Positions 5,068 to 5,724 of a stretch of 5,724 nucleotides of DNA are shown here, piece after piece (the first letter of the stretch is position 1; each line of letters begins with the position of its first letter). The DNA is taken from the NCBI GenBank assembly GCA_937900435.1, contig CALCEG010000059.1:1-5724 (forward strand), given 5' to 3'. This stretch comes from an uncultured Alphaproteobacteria bacterium. Its GTDB lineage: Bacteria; Pseudomonadota; Alphaproteobacteria; Rs-D84. The notes below the pieces were generated by a model that worked only from the letters and a program-made list of their open reading frames with translations, did not search any database and was not told where the DNA came from. The position numbers and the translations under genes are program-made.

Positions 5068-5724
5068 TTACTCCTTTTTTGTTTTTATTTTATTTATTTT
5101 TAAACTTTTGTCCAGATACTTATGCAAATACTTTCCTGTTTGTGATTCTGGCACAGTTATTATATGTTCTGGTGTACCGGTTGCAATAACCCGACCACCG
5201 CCTGCGCCACCTGTGGGACCTAAATCCACTATCCAATCAGCAGTTTTTATTACTTCCAGATTATGTTCTATGACGATAACGGTATTACCCTGTTCGACCA
5301 GTTCGTGCAACACAGACAACAACATTTTTATATCTTCGAAATGCAGTCCTGTTGTTGGTTCGTCCAAGATATAAATCGTTTGACCAGTACTGCGTGCGGT
5401 TAATTCTTTGGACAGTTTAATACGTTGTGCTTCGCCACCCGACAAATCCAACGAACTTTGCCCCAGTTTTATATAATCCAACCCGACACGCTTTAATAAT
5501 TCTAATTTCCTGGCAATCTTTGGCACATTTACAAAGAATCTGTATGCCTCTTCTACGGTCATATTCAACACATCTGCGATTGATTTTCCTTTATATTTTA
5601 CGGCCAAAGTTTCTTCATTATATCGCGCCCCACGACAACAATCACACTCAACATAAACATCCGCCAAGAAATTCATTTCTATTTTGATTTGACCATCACC
5701 TTGACATGCTTCACATCTTCCACC
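5068..5724 (-). CDS. uvrA: UvrABC excinuclease subunit A, C-terminal part (5' end outside window)
   Basis: UvrA is the damage-recognising ATPase of nucleotide excision repair; it dimerises, loads UvrB on damaged DNA and then leaves. The last 218 residues are present, out of about 940 in the family. The C-terminal zinc module is complete in its Cys pattern: C4-x2-C7, 19 residues, C27-x2-C30 (window numbering). Then come the second ABC signature LSGGEAQRIKL (starting at about residue 94), Walker B IYILDEPTTGLH (from about 117) and the switch histidine in VIEHN (about 154). The GPTGGAGGGRVIATGTPE stretch is typical of the UvrA C-terminus. The frame continues through the window edge; an internal Met at 5676 is not the start. 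The tail ends in a Lys-rich stretch (KINKIKTKKE). It is the first visible gene of the operon, and any promoter lies outside. Confidence 0.97.
   Translation of the reverse strand, partial: GGRCEACQGDGQIKIEMNFLADVYVECDCCRGARYNEETLAVKYKGKSIADVLNMTVEEAYRFFVNVPKIARKLELLKRVGLDYIKLGQSSLDLSGGEAQRIKLSKELTARSTGQTIYILDEPTTGLHFEDIKMLLSVLHELVEQGNTVIVIEHNLEVIKTADWIVDLGPTGGAGGGRVIATGTPEHIITVPESQTGKYLHKYLDKSLKINKIKTKKE
5071..5076 (-). promoter_or_regulatory. Ribosome binding site of the M-domain gene, inside the end of uvrA
   Basis: AAGGAG on the minus strand is a strong Shine-Dalgarno with 7 nt to the ATG at 5063. The same six bases are the last two sense codons (Lys-Glu) of uvrA, with TAA directly after. 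The two genes are therefore locked together, and the start of the M-domain gene is well fixed. Confidence 0.88.

Noticed and set aside
4017..5374. Several overlapping plus-strand open frames (4017-4514, 4581-4910, 4660-5103, 4911-5189, 5021-5374)
   Set aside because: All are antisense to rlmE, the 95-residue gene, the M-domain gene or uvrA. The Phe/Leu/Cys/Ser-rich products reflect AT-rich antisense sequence, not membrane proteins.

Overview
All recognisable genes in this 5.7 kb window lie on the minus strand. The organism looks like an AT-rich Gram-negative bacterium, most likely a host-associated alphaproteobacterium. The best evidence is the N-terminal part of the RlmE protein, whose 'SS-x-x-WLQRQ-x-x-DPYV' stretch resembles alphaproteobacterial RlmE. 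The pairing of housekeeping genes with a very large, Cys-bearing, InlB-repeat surface protein is reminiscent of gut-associated lineages. The lineage is an inference; no marker RNA gene is present.

Right half (5724 down to 3589): a tight four-gene run transcribed leftwards. In order it holds the C-terminal end of uvrA (nucleotide excision repair; 5' part outside the window), a 169-residue protein that is a stand-alone SRP54/Ffh-type M domain, an unrecognised 95-residue basic protein, and rlmE (23S rRNA 2'-O-methyltransferase). Gaps are 4 bp, 18 bp and a 4-bp ATGA overlap, so co-transcription is very likely. A strong intrinsic terminator (3533-3567) closes the unit directly after rlmE.

Middle (3450-3588): an intergenic stretch holding that terminator and then a short A/T-rich leader with a TATAAT box for the next gene.

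Left half (3449 down to 1): one uninterrupted reading frame of at least 1149 codons that runs off the window. I translated it codon by codon and found no stop. It encodes a secreted or surface protein with a signal peptide, a Cys-rich N-terminal module, a PKD-like domain with WGDG, three 29-30-residue BspA-like leucine-rich repeats, and then a string of InlB/Listeria-Bacteroides-type repeats separated by small Cys-containing linkers. Its C-terminus and any anchor lie outside the window.

The two points most worth following are the stand-alone M-domain protein, which has a degraded SRP-RNA-binding signature and an FtsY-like basic N-terminus, and the modular architecture of the giant surface protein. 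No RNA genes, mobile elements, CRISPR arrays or phage genes were seen.
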